Source of the DNA: an uncultured Oscillospiraceae bacterium
Lineage (GTDB): Bacteria > Bacillota > Clostridia > Oscillospirales > Oscillospiraceae
Direction: 5' to 3'
Assembly: GCA_934565415.1 (NCBI GenBank)
Contig: CAKTHQ010000013.1
Span: forward strand, 1-55,875
DNA length: 55,875 bases
Shown: piece by piece, positions 7,667 through 16,035 of the stretch
How the letters are laid out: the number at the start of each line of letters is the position of its first letter
Numbering within the stretch: the first letter of the stretch is position 1
Made by a program: the position numbers and the translations under genes
The notes under the pieces: generated by a model
The model's input: only the letters and a program-made list of their open reading frames with translations
Databases searched by the model: none
Told to the model about the DNA's origin: nothing

Positions 7667-9217
7667 TTACCGCTCTATATCCAGCTCTGCCGTAACCTGA
7701 TAGTAGTCGCAGGCGTGGGCGGTGTAGCCAGTGACATTGGCTTTCGAAATCATGTTCATCTGCAGGAAGGAGCAGAAGACAAAGGCATTGTCTTCCAGAA
7801 TCAGCTGCTGGAGCTTCACGGCCATTTCGCCACGCTTGGCGGTGTCGAACTCCCTGGACAGTTCCTCAATCAGAGCTGTTACCTCCGGGTTGTCATAGGC
7901 ACCGAAATTGTAGCTCATGCCGGGGACGCAGGAAGTGGTGAAGAAATACTGGGGATCACCGGAGGGAGCCGTCACCAGGGCGGAGGCATAGATATCAAAG
8001 CTGCTCATATCGGCCAGGAACTCCCGGCGGTTGGCGGTGCAGTTGATGTCCACATCCATACCGATCTCCTTCAGAGAGGCCTGGACGGACTCGGCCAGCA
8101 GGGGCAGCTCCTGGCGGCTGGGGTAGGTCAGCCAGCGGATCGTGAGCTTCACGCCGTCCTTTTCCCGGATACCGTCGCCGTCACTGTCCACCCAACCGGC
8201 TTCTTCCAAAACCGCCTTGGCCCCCTCGGGGTCATAGGTTTCCGTCTTTACATGTTCGCCACCGAAGGTGCTGAAGCCATCAGGGAAGGCACCGTTGGCG
8301 GGGACTCCGTGGCCATCCAGCAGGGTTTTTACAAAGCCCTCTTTGTTGATGCCCATGGCGATGGCCTTTCGGACGGCAGCATCCTGAATAATGGGGCTGG
8401 TCATATTCATGCAGCCAAAGAAAGCACGGGAAGTCTGGATGGCGGAGAACTGATAGCCGCCGTTTTCAAAATTGGGGTAAGCCTCGTAGGCCATGCCGTA
8501 GGCGGCATCAATGTCCCCGGCCTGGAGGGCGGCGGACAAGGTATCGCCGTTCGAAAGGGTGCGAATGGTCAGCTCGTCCAGCTTGGGAGTGCCGTTCCAA
8601 TAGTTCTCGTTTTTCGTCAGAGTCAGATGGTCGTCCGTCACCAGCTCTTTGACGATATAGGGGCCCGTACCGGCCACGATGCCCGCGTCAAAATCGCTGG
8701 CATCCACATCGATGATGCAGCCGTAGGGGTCGCCCAGGTAGTTCATCAGGGCGGGGTTGGGCTCGCTGGTGGTAATGGTCAACACCTGGCCGTCGGCCTG
8801 GACATCCACGATCTTGGTATCGCTGGGGGCCCGGTCGTGGTTTTGGAGCAGATGCTCCAGGCACTGCTTGACGGCCGCCCCGTCCATTTGTCTGCCGGAA
8901 GAGAAGGTTACATTGTCCTGGAGGGTAACGGTCCAGGTGCAATCTCCGTCATTGATCCAGCTCTTTGCCAGCCAGGGCTCCAGCTCCATGGTGTCCGTAT
9001 AATGCACCAGGGTTTCCCCAATGCCATAACGGATGCAGGCCCAGCCGTTGTAGGTGCGATGGGGATCTACGGTCTCTTCCCAGTTTTCGGAATTAAAGGT
9101 GGTGTCACCGATGGTCATAGTCTTCTTTAAAGCTGCGCTTTCCCTCTGCTTCCCGCAGCCAGTGAGCAAAGATATGGTCAGGAGCAGGGCGAGAATCATA
9201 GAAACGTTTTTTTTCAT
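7667..9217 (-). CDS. Lipoprotein substrate-binding protein of a nickel/peptide-type ABC importer
   Basis: 516 aa, SBP_bac_5 (DppA/OppA/NikA) family. A lipoprotein signal is clear: MKKN..., a hydrophobic stretch, then the lipobox LLTGC. The mature protein would be anchored to the outer face of the membrane. Family signatures include LEPWLAKSWINDGD, WTVTLQDNVTFSSG and GTGPYIVKE. The start is ATG 9217 (GGAG upstream); the longer reading ahead of it overlaps the ATPase gene and has no signal sequence. It is the last gene of the operon, 70 nt after the second ATPase. Nickel, a metal-metallophore complex, or short peptides are possible ligands. Pairing with a methyltransferase gene favours a metal or metallophore role, but that is inference. 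Confidence 0.88.
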   Translation of the reverse strand: MKKNVSMILALLLTISLLTGCGKQRESAALKKTMTIGDTTFNSENWEETVDPHRTYNGWACIRYGIGETLVHYTDTMELEPWLAKSWINDGDCTWTVTLQDNVTFSSGRQMDGAAVKQCLEHLLQNHDRAPSDTKIVDVQADGQVLTITTSEPNPALMNYLGDPYGCIIDVDASDFDAGIVAGTGPYIVKELVTDDHLTLTKNENYWNGTPKLDELTIRTLSNGDTLSAALQAGDIDAAYGMAYEAYPNFENGGYQFSAIQTSRAFFGCMNMTSPIIQDAAVRKAIAMGINKEGFVKTLLDGHGVPANGAFPDGFSTFGGEHVKTETYDPEGAKAVLEEAGWVDSDGDGIREKDGVKLTIRWLTYPSRQELPLLAESVQASLKEIGMDVDINCTANRREFLADMSSFDIYASALVTAPSGDPQYFFTTSCVPGMSYNFGAYDNPEVTALIEELSREFDTAKRGEMAVKLQQLILEDNAFVFCSFLQMNMISKANVTGYTAHACDYYQVTAELDIER

Positions 9218-9287
9218 GGTGGGGTACTCCTTTTTTGTTGATAATATGGTAATCCCTAACGAATTTGGGGGAACGGAGTTTTGTCCT

Positions 9288-10049
9288 CTACAGAACACTG
9301 TCAACGAGTCTTTTGGTATATTCGTTTTTCGGATGCCCGATCACTTCATCCGGGGTTCCCTCTTCTACAATCTCCCCCCGGTACATAACCAGTACCCGGT
9401 GGCAAAAGGACTGAACCAGGGAAATATCATGGCAGATAAAGAGGATGGACAGGTCCTTTTGGGCTGCCCTCAGATCATTCAGTAAGTCTATAATCTCCTT
9501 CTGTACCGTCACATCCAGGGCGGAGGTTGCCTCGTCGCAGATAAGAAGCTTGGGTTCAATTGCCAGGGCCCGGGCAATGGCGGCCCGCTGGCATTGCCCG
9601 CCGCTGACCTGGTGGGGGTAGCGGCAGGCAAATTCCTTTGGCAGGCCGCACCGCACCAAAAGGGTTTCTACCCGCTCCCGGGTCTGCTGCCCGGACAGCC
9701 CTGCATTTCGCAGGCTCTCCCCAATACCGTCCCCCAGGGTCTTCCGGGAGTCAAAAGATTCTACGGGTGTCTGGAAAACCATCTGCATGGTCCGGTATGC
9801 CTGGCGGAGCTGTTTGCCCTTGAAGGCGGTAATCTCCTGCCCGTCCAGATAGATATGCCCTTCTGTGGGGTCCAGCAGCCGGGCAATCATATTTACGGCA
9901 GTGGTTTTGCCGCTGCCGCTTTCCCCGATGATTCCCAAAATCTCCCCGGGCTCCAGGGAAAAGGAAATGCCCTTTACTGCCGCCACATCCTTTTGGCCTG
10001 CCCGGGCGAAGGTCTTTGTCAGATTCTCTACTTTCAAAATCGGGGCCAT
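9288..10049 (-). CDS. ABC importer ATPase (DppF/NikE/OppF-like)
   Basis: 253 aa cytoplasmic ATP-binding subunit. Walker A is GESGSGKTT, the signature is VSGGQCQR, Walker B is LLICDEATSALD and the H-loop is FICHD. The C-terminal part resembles the OppF/DppF group, which partners with a second ATPase. It starts 1 nt after the stop codon of the other ATPase, with AAGGAGGG as ribosome binding site inside the upstream gene's end. It would energise the two permeases encoded upstream. Confidence 0.92.
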   Translation of the reverse strand: MAPILKVENLTKTFARAGQKDVAAVKGISFSLEPGEILGIIGESGSGKTTAVNMIARLLDPTEGHIYLDGQEITAFKGKQLRQAYRTMQMVFQTPVESFDSRKTLGDGIGESLRNAGLSGQQTRERVETLLVRCGLPKEFACRYPHQVSGGQCQRAAIARALAIEPKLLICDEATSALDVTVQKEIIDLLNDLRAAQKDLSILFICHDISLVQSFCHRVLVMYRGEIVEEGTPDEVIGHPKNEYTKRLVDSVL

Positions 10050-10050
10050 G

Positions 10051-10833
10051 CTATGCCCTCCTTAATTTGGGGACGGCGGACAGGAGTTTTTGGGTATACG
10101 CCGCCTTTGGGCAGGTCAAAACCTGGTCCTTTGCCCCCAGCTCTACGGCACGGCCGTTCTCCAGCACCAGTACCCGGTCCGCCATAGCGCCAATCACCCC
10201 CAGGTTGTGGGTTACCAAAATAATGGCCGTACCAAAGGTTTCCCGAACCAGAAGCATTTCCTCCACGGCCTGTTTTTGCACGGATACATCCAGGGCCGAG
10301 GTAGGCTCGTCCGCAAACAGAATTTGGGGCTCCAGCAGCATGGCCGCCGCAATGCCCACCCGCTGCTGCATTCCGCCGGAAAGCTCAAAGGGATAGCTGT
10401 TTAAAATACGGTTCCCATCCTCAAAGCCCAGCTTTTCCAGCATTTCTACGGTGCGTTCCCGGAATTCCGCTTTTGTGATTTTCCCGTGGGCCTTCACGGT
10501 TTCGTACAGCTGCTGCCCCACGGTACGGATGGCGCAGAAGCTGCTGCCCGCGTTCTGAAAGATGAAGCCCAGCTCCGGGCCGCAGAGCTTTCGCATTTCC
10601 CTGGGCGGCAGCGTAAGAAGGTCCGTGCCCCGGTAGCGAATGCTGCCCCGGGTGACCCGGCCCTCCGGCCCCAAAAGACCCATAGCCGCCTTGATGAGGG
10701 TGGACTTTCCGCTGCCGCTCTCCCCCACAATGCCCAAAATCTCTCCGGGTTCCAAAGAAAAGCTCACATCCCGAATGGCCGGTGCTCCCTGGTAGGCAAT
10801 GTCCACATGGTCGTATTGTAAAAAGCCTGCCAT
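10051..10833 (-). CDS. ABC importer ATPase (DppD/NikD/OppD-like)
   Basis: 260 aa. Walker A GESGSGKST, signature LSGGMQQR, Walker B ILFADEPTSALD and H-loop LVTHN are all intact. The chosen start, ATG 10833, has GGAAGGTGAG upstream and matches the family N terminus (MAGFLQYDHVDIAY). It is in an unbroken run with the permeases (4 nt gap) and the second ATPase (1 nt gap), forming a standard five-subunit peptide/nickel importer. Confidence 0.92.
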   Translation of the reverse strand: MAGFLQYDHVDIAYQGAPAIRDVSFSLEPGEILGIVGESGSGKSTLIKAAMGLLGPEGRVTRGSIRYRGTDLLTLPPREMRKLCGPELGFIFQNAGSSFCAIRTVGQQLYETVKAHGKITKAEFRERTVEMLEKLGFEDGNRILNSYPFELSGGMQQRVGIAAAMLLEPQILFADEPTSALDVSVQKQAVEEMLLVRETFGTAIILVTHNLGVIGAMADRVLVLENGRAVELGAKDQVLTCPKAAYTQKLLSAVPKLRRA

Positions 10834-10837
10834 TTTC

Positions 10838-11659
10838 TCACCTTCCTTTGGCTTTTGGGTCCACATAGTCCCGAATGGCATCCCCCAAAAGGTTAAAAAT
10901 CATCACCGACAGGAAAATGGCAACGCCGGGGCTGAAGGTAATCCACGGGGCGGTGGTCATCAGGCTCCGGGTATCACTCATCATGCTGCCCCATTCGGCA
11001 ATGGGGGGCTTGGCGCCCAGGCCCAAAAAGCTCAGAGCGGCCAGCTCCATCATCATGGTGCCGATGTCCAGCATGGAGGTAACCAAAATCGGGCTCAGAA
11101 TATTGGGCAGGATGTGTTTCCATAATATTTTCAGGGTGCTGCTCCCGGAAAGGCGAACCGCCTTCATCCACGGGGCTTCTTTCAGGGCTAATACCTGGCT
11201 TCTGGACAGTCTGGCATACTTTGGCCAGGAAATCGCAGCCAGCGCTATAATAGCGTTCTGTAAACCTCCCCCCAGAGACCCAGCCACTGCCAAAGCAAAT
11301 ACCAGCCCCGGGAAGGCCAGAAATACATCCGCAATACGCATCAGCACCGTATCCACCCAGCCCCCCAGCCAGCCGCCAAGCACGCCTGCCGCGGTGCCCA
11401 GCGCCGTAATGACCGCCACCAGCTCCAAGGTAGAAAACACGCTGGCCCGGCTGCCCGCAATCACCCGGGACAGCATATCCCGGCCGTACCGGTCCGTACC
11501 CAAAAGGTGCTGGGCACTGGGCGGCATCTTTGCCTGGCTCAGGTCCTGCAGATAGGGGTCATAAGGAGTCAGGGACTCGGAAAAGAAGGATCCCAGAATC
11601 AGTGCCGCCGCCAGAAAGGCCAGCAGAATCAGCTTTCTTTTCAGGCGTTTGTCTATCAC
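10838..11659 (-). CDS. ABC importer permease (DppC/NikC-like)
   Basis: 273 aa inner-membrane permease. The N-terminal HLLGTDRYGRDMLSRVIAG is the hallmark of the DppC/OppC/NikC group, and the EAA-type loop is in VRLSGSSTLKILWKHILPN. About six hydrophobic segments. GTG 11659 overlaps the stop codon of the preceding permease (GTGA), a coupling arrangement that decides this start. The long upstream extension in the same frame is an open run inside the other permease gene. Confidence 0.9.
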   Translation of the reverse strand: MIDKRLKRKLILLAFLAAALILGSFFSESLTPYDPYLQDLSQAKMPPSAQHLLGTDRYGRDMLSRVIAGSRASVFSTLELVAVITALGTAAGVLGGWLGGWVDTVLMRIADVFLAFPGLVFALAVAGSLGGGLQNAIIALAAISWPKYARLSRSQVLALKEAPWMKAVRLSGSSTLKILWKHILPNILSPILVTSMLDIGTMMMELAALSFLGLGAKPPIAEWGSMMSDTRSLMTTAPWITFSPGVAIFLSVMIFNLLGDAIRDYVDPKAKGR

Positions 11660-12597
11660 CCCTCCTGCACCCCCAATCGAATTCTCGGGTCCAGCGCGTG
11701 ATACAGCAGGTCCGTTGCCAGGTTGACCAGCACATAGATCATGGCCATCCACACCACATAGGCCTGGACCATGGGATAGTCCCGCATGGTAATGGCGTCT
11801 ACCGCCAGCTTTCCCACGCCGTCCCACATAAAAATACTTTCCACAATGGCGGTGCCGCCCAGGAGGCTTCCAACGGACAGGGCCAAAAGGGTTAAAATCG
11901 TCAGCATGGCGGACTTCAGCACGCTTTTCCACAGTGTCACCCGCCGGGGGACGCCCCTGGCCTGAGCACCCAGTACATAGTCCTTACTCAGCTCCTCCAA
12001 AACCGCCGCCCGGACCTGCCGCAGATACTTGGCAGACATGGCAATGGCCAGGGTCAGAGTGGGCAGGAGCGCGCCTTGCAGGCGCATCCCGTCGGAAATT
12101 ACCGGAAGCAGCTTCCATTTGATGGAAAACAGCTGCATGAGCAGCAGCGCTGCAAAGAAATTGGGAAGGGAATTTCCGATAAAGCTGCAAAATCGCAGCA
12201 GCCCATCCGTCAATTTTCCCTGCCGCACCGCCGCCAAAATTCCCAAAGGAATAGAGATGACCACCGTAGCCAGAATAGACAATCCCGTGAGCAGCAGCGT
12301 AGCCGGAAGCTTGGACACAAAGGTATCCAATACGTTCCTGCCGGAAACGTAGCTCACGCCCATATCCCCCCGGAGAAGCCCGCCCAGCCAGGAAAAATAT
12401 TGGGTCAGAAAGGGCTTATCCAGCCCCAGCTCTGCCTGCCTGGCGGCAATAATCTCCTGGGAAACGGCTCCTTTGTCACCGTAAAGCTCCGTCACGGCAT
12501 CGCTGCCCGCCAGGTGCATCAGGGCAAAGGAGAGAAACGTAATCCCCAGCAGCACAGGAATCAGCTGGAGCAGCCGTTTTCCGATAAATTTTTTCAA
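11656..12597 (-). CDS. ABC importer permease (DppB/NikB-like)
   Basis: 313 aa permease. It begins KKFIGKRLLQLIPVLLGITF, a typical DppB/OppB N terminus, and ends in the usual DPRIRLG. TTG at 12597 is the likely start, with GGGAGA 6 nt upstream; no ATG is available at the family start position. The start codon lies 1 nt after the methyltransferase stop codon. It pairs with the DppC-like permease to form the channel. Confidence 0.9.
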   Translation of the reverse strand: MKKFIGKRLLQLIPVLLGITFLSFALMHLAGSDAVTELYGDKGAVSQEIIAARQAELGLDKPFLTQYFSWLGGLLRGDMGVSYVSGRNVLDTFVSKLPATLLLTGLSILATVVISIPLGILAAVRQGKLTDGLLRFCSFIGNSLPNFFAALLLMQLFSIKWKLLPVISDGMRLQGALLPTLTLAIAMSAKYLRQVRAAVLEELSKDYVLGAQARGVPRRVTLWKSVLKSAMLTILTLLALSVGSLLGGTAIVESIFMWDGVGKLAVDAITMRDYPMVQAYVVWMAMIYVLVNLATDLLYHALDPRIRLGVQEG

Positions 12598-12598
12598 A

Positions 12599-13393
12599 TC
12601 AAGTCTCCCAAAGGCCGGCCTTTTTGCCCTCCACCAGGAACATGGGGGTGGAAGCATTGTTAATCCGCTCCTCCTTGGTCCAAACCTGCCGCCAGATGCT
12701 TTCGTCGGCACTTGCCTGGATTCCCAGCTCCTTTAATACCTTTAAATCCCAGGCTGGGCGATGGACCATGGACAGGGGCGTCTGCCGGGCAATGCGCTCC
12801 ATGGCATCCACATCCGTACCGGCATTCTCGTCCCGCACATCGGACTGTGCCAGGTTTTCCCGATCCTGGCTGTGGCCCAGTCTTGCCTCCTCGTCCCACA
12901 GGTAGCGGTACCAGTTGGCATCAAAGTTCAATAGCAGCCCGCCGGGGGCCAGAACCCGGGTCCAGTGGGAATAGGCCTTTTGGGGGTTATGGAGGTTCCA
13001 GGTCACGTTTCGGGTTACCAGAACATCAAAGCTGTGATCCTCAAAGGAGAGCTCCTCGGCGTTCATCTGCCGGAAATCAATTTTGGCTGCCATGGCCCCG
13101 GCGTTCCGGCCGGCCTCCTCCAGCATGGAGGCGGTATAGTCCACCGCCGTCACCTGATAGCCCATCTCCGCCAGGATAATGGCAAAAAAGCCCGGGCCGG
13201 TACCCACATCCAGCACCCTGATCTGACCGGGCTTTCTCCCAGGGAACCGGGCGGCGATGCGCTTTGCAATGGTCCTGCCCCATACGGTTTTCTGCCGGGA
13301 GGTCAGCTCCTCCTGGTTCACCCCGGAATAGCCGGAGGCACGGTTCGTCCAATAATAGATGTTCTCTTCTTCGTAGGATGCAAACTGGTTCAT
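12599..13393 (-). CDS. Class I SAM-dependent methyltransferase associated with the ABC importer
   Basis: 264 aa, Methyltransf_11/25 type. The SAM-binding motif I is VLDVGTGPGFFA, followed by VTAVDYT (acidic residue of motif II) and FDVLVTRNVTWNL. It is the first gene of the importer operon and its stop nearly touches the TTG start of the permease. The substrate is not identifiable. Methyltransferases of this type beside NikABCDE-like genes occur in other anaerobes as far as I recall, so a metallophore-modifying or metal-linked role is a reasonable guess but no more. Confidence 0.85.
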   Translation of the reverse strand: MNQFASYEEENIYYWTNRASGYSGVNQEELTSRQKTVWGRTIAKRIAARFPGRKPGQIRVLDVGTGPGFFAIILAEMGYQVTAVDYTASMLEEAGRNAGAMAAKIDFRQMNAEELSFEDHSFDVLVTRNVTWNLHNPQKAYSHWTRVLAPGGLLLNFDANWYRYLWDEEARLGHSQDRENLAQSDVRDENAGTDVDAMERIARQTPLSMVHRPAWDLKVLKELGIQASADESIWRQVWTKEERINNASTPMFLVEGKKAGLWET

Positions 13394-13414
13394 GTTGTCG
13401 TCCCCTTTATCTGC

Positions 13415-13449
13415 GGAAAAACGCCCTGCGGCGCGTAGGCAGGGCGTTT
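13415..13449 (-). terminator. Attenuator-like hairpin in the leader of the methyltransferase/ABC operon
   Basis: Minus strand: AAACGCCCTGC, a 9-nt loop, then GCAGGGCGTTT running into TTTTT. It has the form of an intrinsic terminator, ends about 25 nt before the ATG of the first gene and lies downstream of the likely promoter. This suggests conditional read-through. No known aptamer could be recognised above it. Confidence 0.55.
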
Positions 13450-13468
13450 CCCTTTTTGGAGTAGGAAA

Positions 13469-13526
13469 GAATTACGGAAGTGTTTTCCCGTGATTCCATA
13501 ATAACATATCGATTTCCCCCACGGAA
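13469..13526 (-). promoter_or_regulatory. Candidate promoter and palindromic operator of the methyltransferase/ABC operon
   Basis: A weak promoter (TTCCGT, 17 bp, TATTAT on the minus strand; 13521-13526 and 13498-13503) places the start of transcription near 13491. That point falls within a 28-bp inverted repeat, GAATTACGG-N10-CCGTGATTC (13469-13496, one mismatch). The geometry suits a repressor operator. Which regulator binds is unknown; a metal sensor would fit the operon's content. Confidence 0.4.
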
Positions 13527-13553
13527 GCCCCTGGGGGGGATAAAAACCTGCAT

Positions 13554-13584
13554 AAAAACGGCCCGGCGGGGTTCTCCCGCCGGG
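13554..13584 (-). terminator. Tandem terminator 2 downstream of the DUF5684 gene
   Basis: CCCGGCGGG-N5-CCCGCCGGG hairpin. Read on the minus strand it is followed by a TTTTT run after GGCCG. It backs up the terminator at 13624-13664. Confidence 0.75.
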
Positions 13585-13623
13585 ACATTGCTCTGTGGAT
13601 TGGCCCCAAAGGGCCCCTCCCCT

Positions 13624-13664
13624 TAAAAAGCAAGCCATATACGGTCTGCCCGTACATGGCTTGC
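13624..13664 (-). terminator. Terminator downstream of the DUF5684 gene
   Basis: A 15-bp stem (one mismatch; 13630-13644 with 13650-13664), followed on the minus strand by TTTTTAAGG. Confidence 0.85.
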
Positions 13665-13741
13665 GTCTTCTTCATCTTTTGGAAAACAGCGCCGCCGGGT
13701 AATCCTGCATACAAAGCAGGCCCCGCTGCGGACGGTTCCGG

Positions 13742-14170
13742 TTACTCTTCCATTGAGGCGGCCTGGCTGCCCACATACTCTGCGCTGCCAAAGCCCAAAA
13801 TCAGAAGATGGATTGTATTGAATATCAGCAGTCCCAGGCCAAAAAGCTTACTCTTTCCAAAGGCCTTGGCCAAACGAAAGGGCAGCATCAGGCCCATGAT
13901 GACGGCAGCCAGGGACAGCATTGCCCCAAAGGCCGTCAGCATTCCCGTATCGTCTACGCCCTGCAAAACCCTGGCCGCAATGGAGAGGAGAATTTGGAAC
14001 CAGAAGAACTTCGCTTCCCAGCAAAGCTTATACAAAACGTGCATATTGTACAGAGGGATCAGGCTGGCCCAGCCCGGGGCACCGGCCTTCTCAAAGATCC
14101 GCCACAGGGCAACCACGGATGCCAGAACGATTGCCAAACTGAGGATGGCGATCCAAGCAGCAATTTTCAT
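13742..14170 (-). CDS. DUF5684-type small membrane protein
   Basis: 142 aa with four predicted hydrophobic segments. The stretch WRIFEKAGAPGWASLIPLYN is the hallmark of DUF5684 proteins, found in many Gram-positive bacteria and sometimes linked to signal peptidase-like or stress proteins. AAAGGGG precedes the ATG. It has its own tandem terminators and lies after the upp terminator. Function unknown. Confidence 0.75.
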   Translation of the reverse strand: MKIAAWIAILSLAIVLASVVALWRIFEKAGAPGWASLIPLYNMHVLYKLCWEAKFFWFQILLSIAARVLQGVDDTGMLTAFGAMLSLAAVIMGLMLPFRLAKAFGKSKLFGLGLLIFNTIHLLILGFGSAEYVGSQAASMEE

Positions 14171-14183
14171 AGGGAACCCCTTT

Positions 14184-14221
14184 CTAAAAAAATGCGAACC
14201 GGCGCCTTGGCACCGGTTCGC
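14184..14221 (-). terminator. Terminator after upp
   Basis: Minus-strand stem GCGAACCGG / CCGGTTCGC around a 10-nt loop, followed by ATTTTTTTAG. It ends the rlmA-prfA-tsaE-tsaB-upp operon. Confidence 0.9.
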
Positions 14222-14232
14222 AATGACAGTTT

Positions 14233-14862
14233 TTACTTGGTGCCGAAAATCCGGTCGCCGGCGTCGCCCAGGCCGGGGACAATGTAGGCGTGCTCGTTGA
14301 GCTTCTCGTCCAGGGCAGCCAGATAAATTTCCACATCGGGATGAGCCTCCTGAACGGCCTTGACGCCTTCCGGTGCGCCGATGATATTCATCATAATGAT
14401 GTTCTTGCAGCCATGCTGCTTCAGGAAATCAATGGCAGCCACAGCACTGCCGCCGGTAGCCAGCATGGGGTCTACCACGAACACCTGCCGGTTGGCGATG
14501 TCCTCGGGCAGCTTGCAGTAGTACTCTACAGGCTTGTGGGTCTCGGGGTCCCGGTACAGACCGATATGGCCGATCTTTGCGGAGGGGATCAGGGCCACCA
14601 TCTGGTCTACCATGCCCAGACCCGCCCGCAGCACGGGGACAATGGCCAGCTTCTTGCCGGAGAGCATACGGCACTTGGCGGTAGCCACAGGGGTCTGTAC
14701 TTCTACTTCCTTCAGGGGCAGCTTCCGAGTTGCCTCGTAGCACATAAGGCCGGCAATTTCGCCTACCAGTTCCCGGAATTCCTTAACGGGGGTATCCTTG
14801 CTGCGCAGAATTGCCAGCTTGTGCTGAATAAGAGGATGATCCAAAACGTGTACTTCTGCCAT
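14233..14862 (-). CDS. upp: Uracil phosphoribosyltransferase
   Basis: 209 aa. Converts uracil and PRPP to UMP (pyrimidine salvage). The PRPP-binding motif is [17 protein letters not shown], and the uracil-binding C terminus is [16 protein letters not shown], both diagnostic. ATG 14862 (AAGGAG upstream) gives the standard N terminus [17 protein letters not shown]; an earlier in-frame start would only add ten charged residues. It follows tsaB by 26 nt. Confidence 0.97.
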   Translation of the reverse strand: MAEVHVLDHPLIQHKLAILRSKDTPVKEFRELVGEIAGLMCYEATRKLPLKEVEVQTPVATAKCRMLSGKKLAIVPVLRAGLGMVDQMVALIPSAKIGHIGLYRDPETHKPVEYYCKLPEDIANRQVFVVDPMLATGGSAVAAIDFLKQHGCKNIIMMNIIGAPEGVKAVQEAHPDVEIYLAALDEKLNEHAYIVPGLGDAGDRIFGTK

Positions 14863-14888
14863 AACCTTATACTCCTTTTTTCTATAGC

Positions 14889-15596
14889 TCATTGAGCCTG
14901 TGTCTGCCGCTCCAGCCGCTCCCGCTCCGCCTGACTCAGGCGCAGGTAGTTTGGCACCAGCTCGGCACCGGAGATCGTCTCCCCTGCCTTTGCCATCCGC
15001 CAGCCTTCCAGAGCCACGCCGGAAGCACGCTGATGCATCCGGTGCTCCGGGGGAAGGACCAGACCCGGCACGGTTTCCAACAATGTATTATAGCACAAAA
15101 TGCTGCCGTCTCCAACCAAAAAAATGGGTTCCGACAAATTTTTTAGCTCTTCTCCCAATTCGGCCAGGGAAATGGCACGATCTTCCGCTACTCTTTGGTA
15201 ATTTCCACAAGAAACGTGGTACAAAGCGTTATATACCTGGTTCCTTCTGGCATCCATCACCGGGCATACATAGCCCTGCCAGATGCCAAGGCCTACAGCC
15301 ATTGCTCCCAGCGTGCTGACGGCGCAGCAGGGAATCTCCCGGCCCCAGGCAAAGCCCTTGGCCGCCGCCACCCCGATGCGCACCCCCGTAAAGGAGCCGG
15401 GACCGGCGGCCACAGCCATAATATCCACATCCGCCGGGGTCAGACCTAACTGGCTCAGCATATCCTGGGCCATCACCATCAGGGTCTGGCTGTGGGTCAG
15501 CCCCGTATTCTGGTAGCTCTCCGCCAGGAGCTTCCCATCCTCCAAAAAGGCCACCGACGCCGCCTTGGCAGAGGTCTCAAAGGCTAAGATCCGCAT
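14889..15596 (-). CDS. tsaB: tRNA threonylcarbamoyladenosine biosynthesis protein TsaB
   Basis: 235 aa, ASKHA-fold partner of TsaD in making t6A37 on ANN-decoding tRNAs. It opens [17 protein letters not shown] and carries [25 protein letters not shown], here cited in part: [13 protein letters not shown] is the family motif. TsaB lacks the full metal-binding set of TsaD and acts as a scaffold with TsaE. It overlaps tsaE by 20 bp, as is common. Confidence 0.95.
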   Translation of the reverse strand: MRILAFETSAKAASVAFLEDGKLLAESYQNTGLTHSQTLMVMAQDMLSQLGLTPADVDIMAVAAGPGSFTGVRIGVAAAKGFAWGREIPCCAVSTLGAMAVGLGIWQGYVCPVMDARRNQVYNALYHVSCGNYQRVAEDRAISLAELGEELKNLSEPIFLVGDGSILCYNTLLETVPGLVLPPEHRMHQRASGVALEGWRMAKAGETISGAELVPNYLRLSQAERERLERQTQAQ

Positions 15597-16017
15597 ATTC
15601 CGTTCCTCCTTCTACGGTAATACGCCGGGCGGTATCCCCCAGCTTCTCAATGATCACCGTTAAGGCACCCGCCATGGCCTCCGGCACATTCTCGCTCCAC
15701 TCCACGGCGCAGACCCCGTTCCTATCCAGGTAGTCCTCCCAGCCGATGTCCCACAGGTCGTCGTCGCTGCGGAGCCGGTACATATCAAAATGGAACAGGG
15801 GCAGCCTGCCGCCTAAGTATTCATTGACAATGGTATAGGTGGGGCTGGTTACCGCTTCCCTGTAGCCCAGGCCACGGGCCAGGCCACGGGTAAAGGCGGT
15901 TTTCCCCGCCCCCAGGTCCCCCCGGTAGGCCAGTACCGTACCGGGGCGCAAAACCTTTGCCAAGCGCTCCCCCAGGGCTTCCGTCTCCTCCGGAGAGTTT
16001 GTAATATATTCGATCAT
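15577..16017 (-). CDS. tsaE: tRNA threonylcarbamoyladenosine biosynthesis ATPase TsaE
   Basis: 146 aa P-loop ATPase. Walker A is GDLGAGKTAFTRG, followed by VTSPTYTIVNEY and a Walker-B-like region LFHFDMYRL, all conserved in TsaE (YjeE). It binds the TsaB-TsaD dimer and hydrolyses ATP during the t6A cycle. It lies between prfA and tsaB. Confidence 0.95.
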   Translation of the reverse strand: MIEYITNSPEETEALGERLAKVLRPGTVLAYRGDLGAGKTAFTRGLARGLGYREAVTSPTYTIVNEYLGGRLPLFHFDMYRLRSDDDLWDIGWEDYLDRNGVCAVEWSENVPEAMAGALTVIIEKLGDTARRITVEGGTEYADLSL

Positions 16018-16035
16018 ATATGTTACCTCATCCTG

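Noticed and set aside
13394..13560. NiCo or other metal riboswitch
   Set aside because: I could not find a four-way junction or conserved riboswitch motifs; only a palindrome and an intrinsic-terminator-like hairpin are seen.
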